Shown one piece after another: positions 1-10,003 of a stretch of DNA of 64,000 bases. Each line of letters starts with the position of its first letter. Within the stretch, counting starts at the first letter, position 1. Location of the stretch: the NCBI GenBank assembly GCA_027082925.1, contig JALWTD010000017.1, positions 248,001-312,000 on the forward strand. The letters run 5' to 3'. The position numbers and the translations under genes are program-made. Source of the stretch: Flavobacteriaceae bacterium. GTDB lineage: Bacteria; Bacteroidota; Bacteroidia; Flavobacteriales; Flavobacteriaceae. The notes below the pieces were generated by a model. That model did not search any database. It was not told where the DNA came from and saw only the letters and a program-made list of their open reading frames with translations.

Positions 1-40
1 TCTGTTTATTAAGCACAGATTGCATTTTTTCTGATAACAT
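1..40 (-). CDS. Ferritin, first 13 codons only (partial)
   Basis: The minus strand from base 40 reads MLSEKMQSVLNKQ before the window ends. This resembles the N-terminus of bacterial non-haem ferritins (M-L-S-x-K-x-x-x-x-L-N-x-Q), which store iron in a 24-mer. It lies 14 bases downstream of dapA on the same strand. Only 13 residues are visible, so the call rests on that short pattern and no ferroxidase residues can be checked. Confidence 0.5.
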   Translation of the reverse strand, partial: MLSEKMQSVLNKQ

Positions 41-54
41 AACGCTTTTTAGTT

Positions 55-936
55 TTATGATTGGTAATTGGCTACAAAGTTACTTATTTTTTTCTTCAAA
101 ACTGAAGATGCTTCCACTAAAGGCAATCTCACATGCGGTGAGCATATTTTTAAAGTCTCTAACATTGTTTTTATACCTGCAGGGTTTCCTTCTTCAAAAA
201 TAAAATCTACCCCATCTATAAACTTGTAAAACTGTGTATAAGCAGCTTTGTTATCGCCTTGCATTGCAAGTCGGATCATTTTTGAAAAAGACTCCGGAAA
301 TGCCTGTCCAATTACCGATATTACTCCGGCTCCTCCCAACAGTGTCATTGGAAGCGCAATCATATCATCGCCTGAAATAACTAAAAATTCATTTGGTACA
401 TCTTTAAGCAATCGCATCGCTTGTTCTATATCTCCGGCAGCTTCTTTTACACCAATTATATTTTCAAAATCAGAGGCCAATCTAACAATTGTGTTTGGTT
501 CTACATTTTTACCTGTTCTACTTGGCACATTATAAATAATAACCGGCACATCACTTGCCAAAGCTATTGCTTTAAAATGCTGGTAAAATCCTTCTTGAGT
601 GGGCTTATTGTAATACGGTGCAACCGAAAGTATTGCGCTAAAATTTGACAAATCTGTCGATTTTATTTCTTCCACAACGGCTGCTGTATTGTTTCCTCCA
701 ATTCCCAAGACCAAAGGAACTCTTTTAGCTGTAACGCTAACAATTGTTTGTTTTACTTGCTCCTTTTCTTCAAGTGTAAGTGTTGCAGGTTCGCCGGTTG
801 TACCCAGCACCACCAAATAATCTACACCTTGCGTAATTTGATAATTTACCAAGCGCTCTAACGCTTCAAAATCAATAGATTTGTCGCTATTAAACGGTGT
901 TACCAAAGCCACACCTGTACCTAACAATTTTTTCAT
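55..936 (-). CDS. dapA: 4-hydroxy-tetrahydrodipicolinate synthase
   Basis: Condenses pyruvate with aspartate semialdehyde, the first committed step of diaminopimelate and lysine synthesis in the cytoplasm. The protein is 293 residues, normal for the family. It shows the TTGE motif (Thr46-Thr47), the paired tyrosines near 108 (APYYNKP), the catalytic Tyr135 ([10 protein letters not shown]) and the Schiff-base Lys164 (IGVKEAAGD). The start overlaps the stop of the upstream DUF6913 gene as ATGA, so the two are probably co-transcribed. dapF and dapB lie elsewhere in this window and are not in the same operon. Confidence 0.97.
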   Translation of the reverse strand: MKKLLGTGVALVTPFNSDKSIDFEALERLVNYQITQGVDYLVVLGTTGEPATLTLEEKEQVKQTIVSVTAKRVPLVLGIGGNNTAAVVEEIKSTDLSNFSAILSVAPYYNKPTQEGFYQHFKAIALASDVPVIIYNVPSRTGKNVEPNTIVRLASDFENIIGVKEAAGDIEQAMRLLKDVPNEFLVISGDDMIALPMTLLGGAGVISVIGQAFPESFSKMIRLAMQGDNKAAYTQFYKFIDGVDFIFEEGNPAGIKTMLETLKICSPHVRLPLVEASSVLKKKISNFVANYQS

Positions 937-1469
937 TCTATCATTTTTAAAATCCGCAAATATTTTTTTAGTTCTTGATTAAATAAATGCACATTATCCG
1001 GTTTACAATCAATTAATAAATCATAAAACCTATTATTTAAATGTGCAAATCCAACCTTAAATTTAATATTACTTTGCAATAATAATAAGTTACTGTATAA
1101 CGCATCAACTTTACTATAGTTAATTAACAAATCGTATTTTTTTGTTAAAATATGTTTTGCTTTTTCTGATTTTACAGCACCAAACCAACCAAAATCATTT
1201 GGAGAAATAATAGCTGCCTGAAGTGAATTTTCTTTTTGAAGTTTTTGAGGTTTTTCTTGATAGAGAATTGTTTCTAATTTATTTTTAGAAATACCAACAA
1301 TGTCTTGAACGTCTTTTTCAATCAATTCCTTTTCTGAAGCATCGTCTAAAATAATAAGCACTGTTTTTATTAAATTAGAACCCGTTTCTGTTGGTTTATT
1401 AAGTAACTCTGATACTTTTTTGTTAAAAAATATTTGGTTGCTTTTTCGTTTAAATCCTGTAAAAATCAT
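933..1469 (-). CDS. DUF6913 family protein (unknown function)
   Basis: A 178-residue protein without signal peptide or membrane segment. The N-terminus is basic ([14 protein letters not shown]), and a central stretch ([21 protein letters not shown]) followed by [11 protein letters not shown] resembles a small alpha/beta fold. I recognise it as the family that sits directly upstream of dapA in many flavobacteria; its function is not known. It is translationally coupled to dapA through an ATGA overlap. A TAATTTTG box at 1498-1491 on the minus strand, about 21 bases upstream of the start, is a good candidate promoter for the pair. Confidence 0.75.
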   Translation of the reverse strand: MIFTGFKRKSNQIFFNKKVSELLNKPTETGSNLIKTVLIILDDASEKELIEKDVQDIVGISKNKLETILYQEKPQKLQKENSLQAAIISPNDFGWFGAVKSEKAKHILTKKYDLLINYSKVDALYSNLLLLQSNIKFKVGFAHLNNRFYDLLIDCKPDNVHLFNQELKKYLRILKMIE

Positions 1470-1490
1470 CTATATTTACCATTACAATCG

Positions 1491-1498
1491 CAAAATTA
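1491..1498 (-). promoter_or_regulatory. Candidate -7 box for the DUF6913-dapA operon
   Basis: On the minus strand this reads TAATTTTG, matching the Bacteroidota -7 consensus TAnnTTTG. It sits about 21 bases before the ATG at 1469. No convincing -33 TTTG was picked out. Confidence 0.45.
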
Positions 1499-1522
1499 AT
1501 TAAAATCATTAGTATTTAAGCA

Positions 1523-2275
1523 ATGAAAAAAAATATAATTCTTTTTTTAACCTTTCTTTCACTATTGTCATGTGAAAATTCTTCCAAAAAACTCGTTAAA
1601 ATAGAGGGAACTCTCATTCCTATTGATGAAAAAATAGATTCAAAAAAAGAGATAGAAGACTTTGTAGCACCTTTTAAAGCTCAGGTAGAAAGTGAAATGA
1701 ATAAAGCCTTAAGTTACACTCCCATTAATTTAACCTCTACAGATGGAGAATTAGAAAGTACACTAGGCAATTTTATGGCAGATCTTTGCTATCAAAAAGC
1801 AAATCCTATTTTTAATGCTAAAACAGGGAAAAATATAGATTTTGCCATGTTTAATTTTGGCGGGATTAGAGCCGATATTTCTAAAGGTGGAATTACTAAT
1901 TTACATGCTTTTAAACTTATGCCTTTTGAAAATCAATTAGTTGTTGTGGAGCTTAGTGCTAATAAATTAAATGAACTGGTTCATTATTTAATTACAGAAA
2001 AAAAGGCACATCCTTTATCTAAGCAAGTAAAATTAACCCTCGAAAAAAATGGTTATTCCTTCAAAATAAACAATAAAAATATTGACTCTACAAAAACGTA
2101 TTTTGTACTTACTTCAGACTATCTTCAAAACGGTGGTGATCACATGAATTTCTTTAAAAACCCTATAAGCCTTTTTAAAACAGATTATAAATTTAGAAAT
2201 GCAATTATTGATTACCTTAAAGAAACAGATACGGTAACTGTAAGATTAGACGGAAGATTTAGCTACAAAAAGTAA
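1523..2275 (+). CDS. 5'-nucleotidase C-terminal-domain lipoprotein
   Basis: A 250-residue protein with a type II signal peptide ending in the lipobox LLSC (Cys17), so it is probably anchored in the envelope. The rest is the 5_nucleotid_C fold of UshA-type nucleotidases: FNFGGIRADI, LMPFENQLVVVEL and TSDYLQNGGDHMNFF are the loops that bind the nucleoside. It has no metallophosphatase domain; that domain is encoded by the next gene, six bases downstream. Together they probably reconstitute one periplasmic nucleotidase. The split, and the order with the C-terminal half first, are noteworthy. Confidence 0.85.
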   Translation: MKKNIILFLTFLSLLSCENSSKKLVKIEGTLIPIDEKIDSKKEIEDFVAPFKAQVESEMNKALSYTPINLTSTDGELESTLGNFMADLCYQKANPIFNAKTGKNIDFAMFNFGGIRADISKGGITNLHAFKLMPFENQLVVVELSANKLNELVHYLITEKKAHPLSKQVKLTLEKNGYSFKINNKNIDSTKTYFVLTSDYLQNGGDHMNFFKNPISLFKTDYKFRNAIIDYLKETDTVTVRLDGRFSYKK

Positions 2276-2281
2276 ACAATT

Positions 2282-3193
2282 ATGAAACGAAGACACTTTA
2301 TACAAACATCTACAGCGGCTACGGCATTTTTAACACTTGGAGGACTCTCATTACAGTCTTTTAGCAAAAAAACTACGAAACACATTACCATTTTACATAC
2401 CAATGATGTGCATAGCCATATAGAACCTTTTCCTAGCAATCATTACAAAACACCTAACAAAGGAGGTATTGCCAGAAGAGCAACGCTTGTTGAAAAAATT
2501 AGAAAAGAAAATCCGAATACACTATTGCTTGATGCCGGTGATATTTTCCAAGGCACTCCTTATTTTAACTTTTACGGAGGCGAAATTGAGTTTAAATTAA
2601 TGAGCTTGCTAAAATACGACGCCGCAACTATTGGTAATCATGATTTTGACAACAGTGTAGAAGGACTTTACAAACAACTACCTCATGCCAAATTTGATTT
2701 TTTATCTGCAAATTACGATTTTAAAAACACGATTTTAAACGGCCATGTAAAACCTTACAAGGTTTTTATAAAAGATACTATTAAAATTGGTGTTTTTGGG
2801 CTTGGTATTGAATTACAAGGACTTGTTGATCCTAAGATGTACAAAGAGACTAAATACCTAGACCCTATTGAAATTGCTCAAGATATGAGTCGAATTTTGA
2901 AAGAAGAAGAAAAGTGCGATTTAATTATTTGCTTATCTCACCTTGGTTACACGTATGACAACAAGGATACTGTAAGCGATTTAATTTTAGCTTCTAAAAC
3001 AAAAAATATAGATTTGATAATTGGCGGTCATACACACACTTTTTTAGATAAGCCAACAGTTGTTAAAAATAGAATAGGAGCCAACGTTTTAGTGAATCAA
3101 GTAGGTTGTTACGGTATTAATGTAGGACGAATTGATTTCTATTTCGATGACGCTAAAAATGTAACTAACAAAGGAGTGAGTATAACTGTTTAA
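2282..3193 (+). CDS. Metallophosphatase, N-terminal half of a split 5'-nucleotidase
   Basis: A 303-residue calcineurin-like phosphoesterase with a twin-arginine-type leader (KRRHFIQTSTAATAFLTLGG), so it is probably exported folded. Metal-binding motifs are in the canonical order: HTNDVHSH, DAGDIFQGT, GNHDFD, LSHLGY and GGHTHTF. These match the N-terminal domain of UshA/5'-nucleotidases. It lacks the C-terminal substrate domain, which the preceding lipoprotein gene supplies. guaC follows 12 bases downstream, consistent with a nucleotide-salvage operon. Confidence 0.88.
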   Translation: MKRRHFIQTSTAATAFLTLGGLSLQSFSKKTTKHITILHTNDVHSHIEPFPSNHYKTPNKGGIARRATLVEKIRKENPNTLLLDAGDIFQGTPYFNFYGGEIEFKLMSLLKYDAATIGNHDFDNSVEGLYKQLPHAKFDFLSANYDFKNTILNGHVKPYKVFIKDTIKIGVFGLGIELQGLVDPKMYKETKYLDPIEIAQDMSRILKEEEKCDLIICLSHLGYTYDNKDTVSDLILASKTKNIDLIIGGHTHTFLDKPTVVKNRIGANVLVNQVGCYGINVGRIDFYFDDAKNVTNKGVSITV

Positions 3194-3205
3194 AAATATA
3201 AAACT

Positions 3206-4240
3206 ATGAGAATAGAATCGGGTATTAAATTAGGGTTTAAAGATGTAATGATTCGCCCTAAACGTTCTACTTTAAAATCTAGATCTGAAGTTTCTCTCAA
3301 CAGAGACTTTACATTTTTACACAGTAAAATACCGTGGAGCGGAGTACCAATAATGGCAGCAAATATGGATACTGTCGGTACTTTTGAAATGGCTAAAGCA
3401 CTGGCCGAACATCGTGTTTTTACAGCCATTCACAAACACTATTCGTTAGATGCTTGGAACCATTTTATGCAATCAAATAACATCTGCGATTACATTGCCG
3501 TAAGTACCGGAATAAGTGATAAGGATTCAGAAAAAACAGCTGCTATTTTTAAACAGCACCCGCAATTAAAATTTATTTGTATTGATGTTGCAAATGGCTA
3601 TTCTGAACGTTTTGTGAATTTTGTAAAAAAAATGCGTGAAAAATATCCAGATAAAGTTATTATCGCAGGAAATGTAGTTACCGGAGAAATGGTTGAAGAA
3701 TTGTTATTAGCCGGCGCCGATATTGTAAAAGTAGGTATTGGACCCGGATCTGTATGCACAACAAGAGTAAAAACCGGTGTAGGATACCCACAACTTTCTG
3801 CAATTATTGAGTGTGCCGATGCTGCTCACGGATTAGGCGGACAAATTGTTTCTGATGGCGGATGTAAAGTTCCCGGTGATATTGCCAAAGCTTTTGGTGG
3901 TGGTGCAGACTTTGTAATGCTTGGAGGTATGTTGGCAGGACACGAAGAAAGCGGAGGTAATAGCATAGAAATTGACGGTAAAAAATACAAACAATTTTAC
4001 GGTATGAGTTCAGAAACGGCAATGAATATACATGCCGGAGGTGTTGCTAATTATAGAGCTTCTGAAGGAAAAACTGTAGAAATTCATTATAGAGGAACTG
4101 TTCAAAATACCATTAAAGATATATTAGGAGGTTTGCGATCTACTTGTACCTATGTGGGTGCTAACAGATTAAAAGAACTGACAAAAAGAACAACTTTTAT
4201 TAGAGTTCAGGAACAACACAATCAAGTGTTCTCAAAATAA
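3206..4240 (+). CDS. guaC: GMP reductase
   Basis: NADPH-dependent deamination of GMP to IMP, part of purine salvage in the cytoplasm. It has 344 residues, a TIM barrel without the CBS pair of IMP dehydrogenase, as expected for GMP reductase. The catalytic loop [20 protein letters not shown] places the nucleophile at Cys184. The phosphate-binding [14 protein letters not shown] and the flap region [11 protein letters not shown] are present. It follows the split 5'-nucleotidase by 12 bases, so extracellular nucleotide breakdown and internal GMP recycling may be co-expressed. An IMP dehydrogenase would be longer, near 490 residues. Confidence 0.93.
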   Translation: MRIESGIKLGFKDVMIRPKRSTLKSRSEVSLNRDFTFLHSKIPWSGVPIMAANMDTVGTFEMAKALAEHRVFTAIHKHYSLDAWNHFMQSNNICDYIAVSTGISDKDSEKTAAIFKQHPQLKFICIDVANGYSERFVNFVKKMREKYPDKVIIAGNVVTGEMVEELLLAGADIVKVGIGPGSVCTTRVKTGVGYPQLSAIIECADAAHGLGGQIVSDGGCKVPGDIAKAFGGGADFVMLGGMLAGHEESGGNSIEIDGKKYKQFYGMSSETAMNIHAGGVANYRASEGKTVEIHYRGTVQNTIKDILGGLRSTCTYVGANRLKELTKRTTFIRVQEQHNQVFSK

Positions 4241-4243
4241 TTC

Positions 4244-4897
4244 TTACGCCGTGGTTTTTTGAACCATAGAACGGTAAATTAAATATTGAGCTATTATATA
4301 AGTAATCATAATTACACTCTTAAAAATCTCTTTAGAAACATAAAATTTATTAATCGCAAGAATAGAATCTGAAGTGATAAAAAACAACGCTCCAAGTAAC
4401 ATAAATAGCGATTTTGTTGTTCTAGAGGTAATGTAATTTAAAAGAGAAATTGCTCCAAACAAAGAAATAACTACACCGTACACTGTAACCGGTAACAACA
4501 TTTCATTTAAAACATCTTTTAAAGTATATAACAATACAGAAAACGTAATAATAAAAGGTATAAAGGAAATTGCTTTTACCTTTATATCAGATTTTGGAAT
4601 ATCACTAACTACAATCTTAATAAATAATAAATGAGCGATTAAAAAAGAAAGCAATCCCAAATTAAAAAAGAAAGAACCTTCATAAACCAAAAAAGCATCT
4701 CCTAAAAAAGAAAACAATAGAGCTCTAACATACCAATTATTCTTTTCAGAAACCGAAACATGGTACAATAATAGTAATGATAATAAAATAAAAGGTTTAA
4801 AGATGAAAATAAGATATGGAATATGAAAAATTATTCCGGCAATATCTAAAACAGAAACTAGTAAGAATATAAAACTTACAATTTTAACTTTCCCCAC
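4244..4897 (-). CDS. YhhN/TMEM86-family membrane protein (lysoplasmalogenase-like)
   Basis: A 217-residue integral membrane protein with about eight hydrophobic segments. The pattern of short helices with FLGDAFLVYEG near the first third and ITSDSILAINKF near the end is characteristic of the YhhN family. Animal TMEM86 members hydrolyse the vinyl-ether bond of lysoplasmalogens; bacterial substrates are less certain. The start codon is GTG. It converges with guaC, leaving three bases between the coding regions. Confidence 0.8.
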   Translation of the reverse strand: MGKVKIVSFIFLLVSVLDIAGIIFHIPYLIFIFKPFILLSLLLLYHVSVSEKNNWYVRALLFSFLGDAFLVYEGSFFFNLGLLSFLIAHLLFIKIVVSDIPKSDIKVKAISFIPFIITFSVLLYTLKDVLNEMLLPVTVYGVVISLFGAISLLNYITSRTTKSLFMLLGALFFITSDSILAINKFYVSKEIFKSVIMITYIIAQYLIYRSMVQKTTA

Positions 4898-5003
4898 TTT
4901 ATAAAAAAATTAGTTTTACACGGGTAAGATACAATTATTTTTTTATTTATACCATTTAGAATGATTTTTAGTAAATTTACATTCCTTTATAACACAATAA
5001 ATT

Positions 5004-5651
5004 ATGATACCCAAAGAAGTCTTTATTAAAGAAAAATTAAGTGACTACTATTCTCATATTTTTGAAAAAGAACTTGTCCAAGAAATTATAAATGTAGGAG
5101 ATTACAGAACTATTAGAAACGGCGAGTTACTTATAGATATTGGAGATCGTATGACTCATGTTCCTTTAATATTAGACGGTGCTGTAAAAATTATTAGAGA
5201 AGATAAAAATGGAGATGAAATTGCTTTGTATTTTCTAGAAAGAGGTGATACCTGCGCCATTTCTTTTGTAAACTGTATTAACCGAAGTAAAAGTATGTTT
5301 AGAGGTATTGCTGAAAAAGATACAGAAGGTATTTTTATTCCTGTTGATAAAGTAGACGAATGGCTAAAAAAATATGAATCTTGGAGACACTTTATTATTG
5401 ACAGCTATCATATGCGTTTAATTGAAATGGTAGAATCTATTGATAGTTTGGCATTTATGAAACTAGACAACAGATTGTATAAATACTTAACTGATAAGGT
5501 AAAAATAATGAGAGATAACACCTTAATAGTTACACACCAAGAAATAGCAAATGATATTAACACTTCTCGTGTAGTAGTTTCCAGACTCTTAAAACAACTT
5601 GAAAACAAAGGGAAAATTAAAATTAAACGAAACAGAATAATTGTTTCTTAA
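5004..5651 (+). CDS. Crp/Fnr-family transcriptional regulator
   Basis: A 215-residue regulator: N-terminal cyclic-nucleotide-binding beta-roll (about residues 25-120), dimerisation helix (about 125-150) and a C-terminal winged helix-turn-helix with VTHQEIANDINTSRVVVSRLLKQLE. The usual cAMP-contacting residues are not conserved, and there is no N-terminal cysteine cluster for an iron-sulfur centre. Two cysteines, Cys84 and Cys91 (GDTCAISFVNC), sit in the sensor domain. It is a single gene convergent with ligA. The perfect palindrome upstream of the SQR/TusE/DsrE operon 2 kb away could be its target; that link is inference. Confidence 0.88.
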   Translation: MIPKEVFIKEKLSDYYSHIFEKELVQEIINVGDYRTIRNGELLIDIGDRMTHVPLILDGAVKIIREDKNGDEIALYFLERGDTCAISFVNCINRSKSMFRGIAEKDTEGIFIPVDKVDEWLKKYESWRHFIIDSYHMRLIEMVESIDSLAFMKLDNRLYKYLTDKVKIMRDNTLIVTHQEIANDINTSRVVVSRLLKQLENKGKIKIKRNRIIVS

Positions 5652-5656
5652 TTATT

Positions 5657-7783
<2,127 letters not shown>

Positions 7784-7813
7784 TTATATCATATATCTAG
7801 ATTTTAAACTGCA

Positions 7814-7852
7814 GTAACTTTACATAGAAATTAGAAGCTATGTTAAAGGTAC
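7814..7852 (+). promoter_or_regulatory. Imperfect inverted repeat upstream of the SQR-like gene
   Basis: GTAACTTTACATAG and CTATGTTAAAGGTAC form a 14-base stem with one bulge and one mismatch around a ten-base loop. It begins 73 bases upstream of the ATG at 7887. It could be a hairpin in the 5' leader or an operator. The first arm also contains TAACTTTA, close to a -7 box, so promoter and repeat may overlap. Confidence 0.35.
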
Positions 7853-7886
7853 TTAAATTAAATTATTGTTAAATAAAACCAATATA

Positions 7887-9119
7887 ATGAAAAATATACT
7901 TATTCTAGGCGCAGGAACTTCAGGAACAATGATGGCTAATCACCTAAGACCGAAGTTAAAAAAAGACCAATGGAACATTACCATTGTTGATCAATATAGA
8001 ACGCATTATTATCAACCTGGATTTTTATTTCTTCCTTTTGATATATATACTGAAGACCAAGTAAAAAAGGTAGGTAAAAAATTTATTCCAAAAGGTGTTA
8101 ATTACATTCAAAAAAAGATAGAAAAAATTATTCCTACAGAAAATAAAGTAGAATTAGAAGACGAAACTTTAAGCTACGATATTTTAATTATTGCAACCGG
8201 CTCTAAAATTGCTCCGGAAGAAGTAGAAGGAATGAAAGGTAAAAATTGGCACAAAAATGTATTCGATTTTTACACTTACGAAGGATCTTTAGCCCTAAGA
8301 AACAAATTGAGAGAATGGGAAGGTGGGAAATTAGTTGTTCATTTAACTGAAATGCCTATTAAATGTCCTGTTGCTCCATTAGAATTTGCATTTTTAGCCG
8401 ATTCTTACTTCACAAAAAAAGGAATGAGAGACAAAGTAGATTTAACATATGTAACGCCTCTTTCAGGAGCATTTACAAAAGCAAAATCTTCTGAATCTTT
8501 AGGATACTTATTAAAAGAAAAAAACATCAAATTAGAAACTGATTTCGCTATTGAAAGCGTTGATAATGATGGTAATAAAATTATTGATTACGGTGGAAGA
8601 GAAATTGAGTACGATTTACTTGTAACAATTCCAACCAATATGGGAGACGAAGTTATTGAACGCTCTGGAATGGGTGATGACTTAAACTTTATACCTACTC
8701 ACCATAACACTTTACAATCACTAGAACATGAAAATGTGTTTATTATAGGTGATGCTACCAACATTCCTGCTTCTAAAGCCGGTTCTGTTGCACACTTTGA
8801 AGCTGAAACATTAACAGACAACATTTTATTGTATATAGACGGAAAACCTTTAAAAGAAGAGTTTGACGGACACGCAAACTGTTTTATAGAAACAGGTCAC
8901 AATAAAGCATTATTGATAGACTTTAACTACAAACAAGAACCTGTAGAAGGAACATTTCCTTTCCCTGTAGTTGGTCCACTAAAACTTTTAAAAGAAAGTG
9001 TATTTAATCACTGGGGAAAATTAGCCTTCAGATGGATTTACTGGAATATGCTACTAAAAGGAATTGCAATTCCGTTTATAAGCAGAAATATGAGTACAAA
9101 AGGAAAAAAAATTAATTAA
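7887..9119 (+). CDS. Sulfide:quinone oxidoreductase-like FAD flavoprotein
   Basis: I place the start at the ATG at 7887, because MKNILILGAGTSGT begins the FAD-binding fold; the track's TTG at 7866 adds seven unlikely residues. The protein is about 410 residues with a GxGxxG FAD site at the N-terminus, IIATGSK, and a second FAD contact, NVFIIGDATNIPASKAGSVAHFEA. Two cysteines (PIKCPVAP and HANCFIETG) fit the redox pair of SQR-type enzymes; the third cysteine of classic SQRs is not obvious. The hydrophobic C-terminus could bind membrane. It heads an operon with TusE- and DsrE-like genes, which points to sulfide or sulfane-sulfur handling. Confidence 0.82.
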   Translation: MKNILILGAGTSGTMMANHLRPKLKKDQWNITIVDQYRTHYYQPGFLFLPFDIYTEDQVKKVGKKFIPKGVNYIQKKIEKIIPTENKVELEDETLSYDILIIATGSKIAPEEVEGMKGKNWHKNVFDFYTYEGSLALRNKLREWEGGKLVVHLTEMPIKCPVAPLEFAFLADSYFTKKGMRDKVDLTYVTPLSGAFTKAKSSESLGYLLKEKNIKLETDFAIESVDNDGNKIIDYGGREIEYDLLVTIPTNMGDEVIERSGMGDDLNFIPTHHNTLQSLEHENVFIIGDATNIPASKAGSVAHFEAETLTDNILLYIDGKPLKEEFDGHANCFIETGHNKALLIDFNYKQEPVEGTFPFPVVGPLKLLKESVFNHWGKLAFRWIYWNMLLKGIAIPFISRNMSTKGKKIN

Positions 9120-9142
9120 AAACAACTATAAATTTAAATATT

Positions 9143-9451
9143 ATGGAAGCAGTATTAGCAGGAATTAAAGTAATGGTTACTGATGACGGTTACTTAACAG
9201 ATTTTTCTCAATGGAATGAAGATATCGCAAGAGAAATTGCAAAAAATGAAGGTATTGAAATGACTGACCGCCACTGGGAAGTTATTAAATGGATTCAAGA
9301 GCAAGTTAAAGCAGGAAACCCTTTATCTGTTAGAGGAATTAAAAAAAGTGGAGTACTTGATATTAAAGAGTTTTACGCTCTTTTCCCAGGAGGTCCTTTA
9401 AAATTATCAACTAAAATAGCTGGTGTACCAAAACCTAAAAGCTGTATCTAA
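9143..9451 (+). CDS. TusE/DsrC-family sulfur-carrier protein
   Basis: A 102-residue DsrC/TusE homologue. DGYLTDFSQWNEDIAREIAKNEGI and TDRHWEVIKWI match the family core, and the C-terminal arm ends KIAGVPKPKSCI with a single penultimate cysteine. That is the conserved CysA; the second cysteine of true DsrC (needed with dissimilatory sulfite reductase) is absent, so this is TusE-like and probably carries one persulfide. The middle loop is shorter than in E. coli TusE. It sits 23 bases after the SQR-like gene and 11 before the DsrE-like gene. Confidence 0.88.
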   Translation: MEAVLAGIKVMVTDDGYLTDFSQWNEDIAREIAKNEGIEMTDRHWEVIKWIQEQVKAGNPLSVRGIKKSGVLDIKEFYALFPGGPLKLSTKIAGVPKPKSCI

Positions 9452-9462
9452 AATACAAAATC

Positions 9463-9939
9463 ATGGGAAATACTAAAGTTAAAAAAATGCTTTTTATTTT
9501 ATCAAAAGCATCTATTGAAAACGTATACGCCGCATTTATTATGGCAAATGGAGCAAGAATGGAAGGTATTGAAGCTGAAATATTCTTCACATTTTTCGGA
9601 CTGGAAGCTATTCAAAAAGATAAGCTAGAACATTTACATGTAGCAACTGTTGGAAACCCAGCAATGCACATTCCAACTATAATAGGTGGACTGCCAGGAA
9701 TGGAAGCTGTTGCTACCAAAATGATGAAAAAAGAAATGGAAAAATTAGATATGCCACCTGTAGATGAATTTTTAGAAATCTTATCTGCTTCAGGCGTTAA
9801 ACTTTGGGCTTGTAAATTAGCTGTTGATATGTTCCATTTAAAACAAGAAGACTTAATTGACGACTTAGACGGAATATTAACTATTGGTGATTTTTACAAC
9901 GAAGCCAATGTTGAAGGAACTCAAATGCTATTTATCTAA
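9463..9939 (+). CDS. DsrE/DsrF/DrsH-like sulfur-relay protein
   Basis: A 158-residue cytoplasmic protein of the DsrE/DsrF-like group. The beta-alpha core starts MLFILSKASIENVYAAFIMANGARMEG, followed by AEIFFTFFGLEAI, and the conserved cysteine lies in VKLWACKLAVDMF, the expected sulfur-accepting position. Members next to SQR, rhodanese or TusA genes are thought to pass sulfane sulfur. It is the last gene of the SQR-TusE-DsrE operon and is followed by a bidirectional terminator. The exact donor and acceptor here are unknown. Confidence 0.85.
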   Translation: MGNTKVKKMLFILSKASIENVYAAFIMANGARMEGIEAEIFFTFFGLEAIQKDKLEHLHVATVGNPAMHIPTIIGGLPGMEAVATKMMKKEMEKLDMPPVDEFLEILSASGVKLWACKLAVDMFHLKQEDLIDDLDGILTIGDFYNEANVEGTQMLFI

Positions 9940-9957
9940 TAATAAATTTGTTACAAC

Positions 9958-9990
9958 AAAAAAGCCAGAACAATAGTTCTGGCTTTTTTT
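9958..9990. terminator. Bidirectional rho-independent terminator
   Basis: GCCAGAAC-AATA-GTTCTGGC with A-runs before and T-runs after, between the convergent DsrE-like gene and gap. It can serve both strands. Confidence 0.9.
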
Positions 9991-10003
9991 ATTAATTGTA
10001 ATA

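Noticed and set aside
248-535. ORF of 95 residues on the plus strand
   Set aside because: Shadow of dapA on the opposite strand, with composition unlike real proteins. The many similar track entries (for example 6344..6643, 10137..10481, 54470..54880) were dropped for the same reason.
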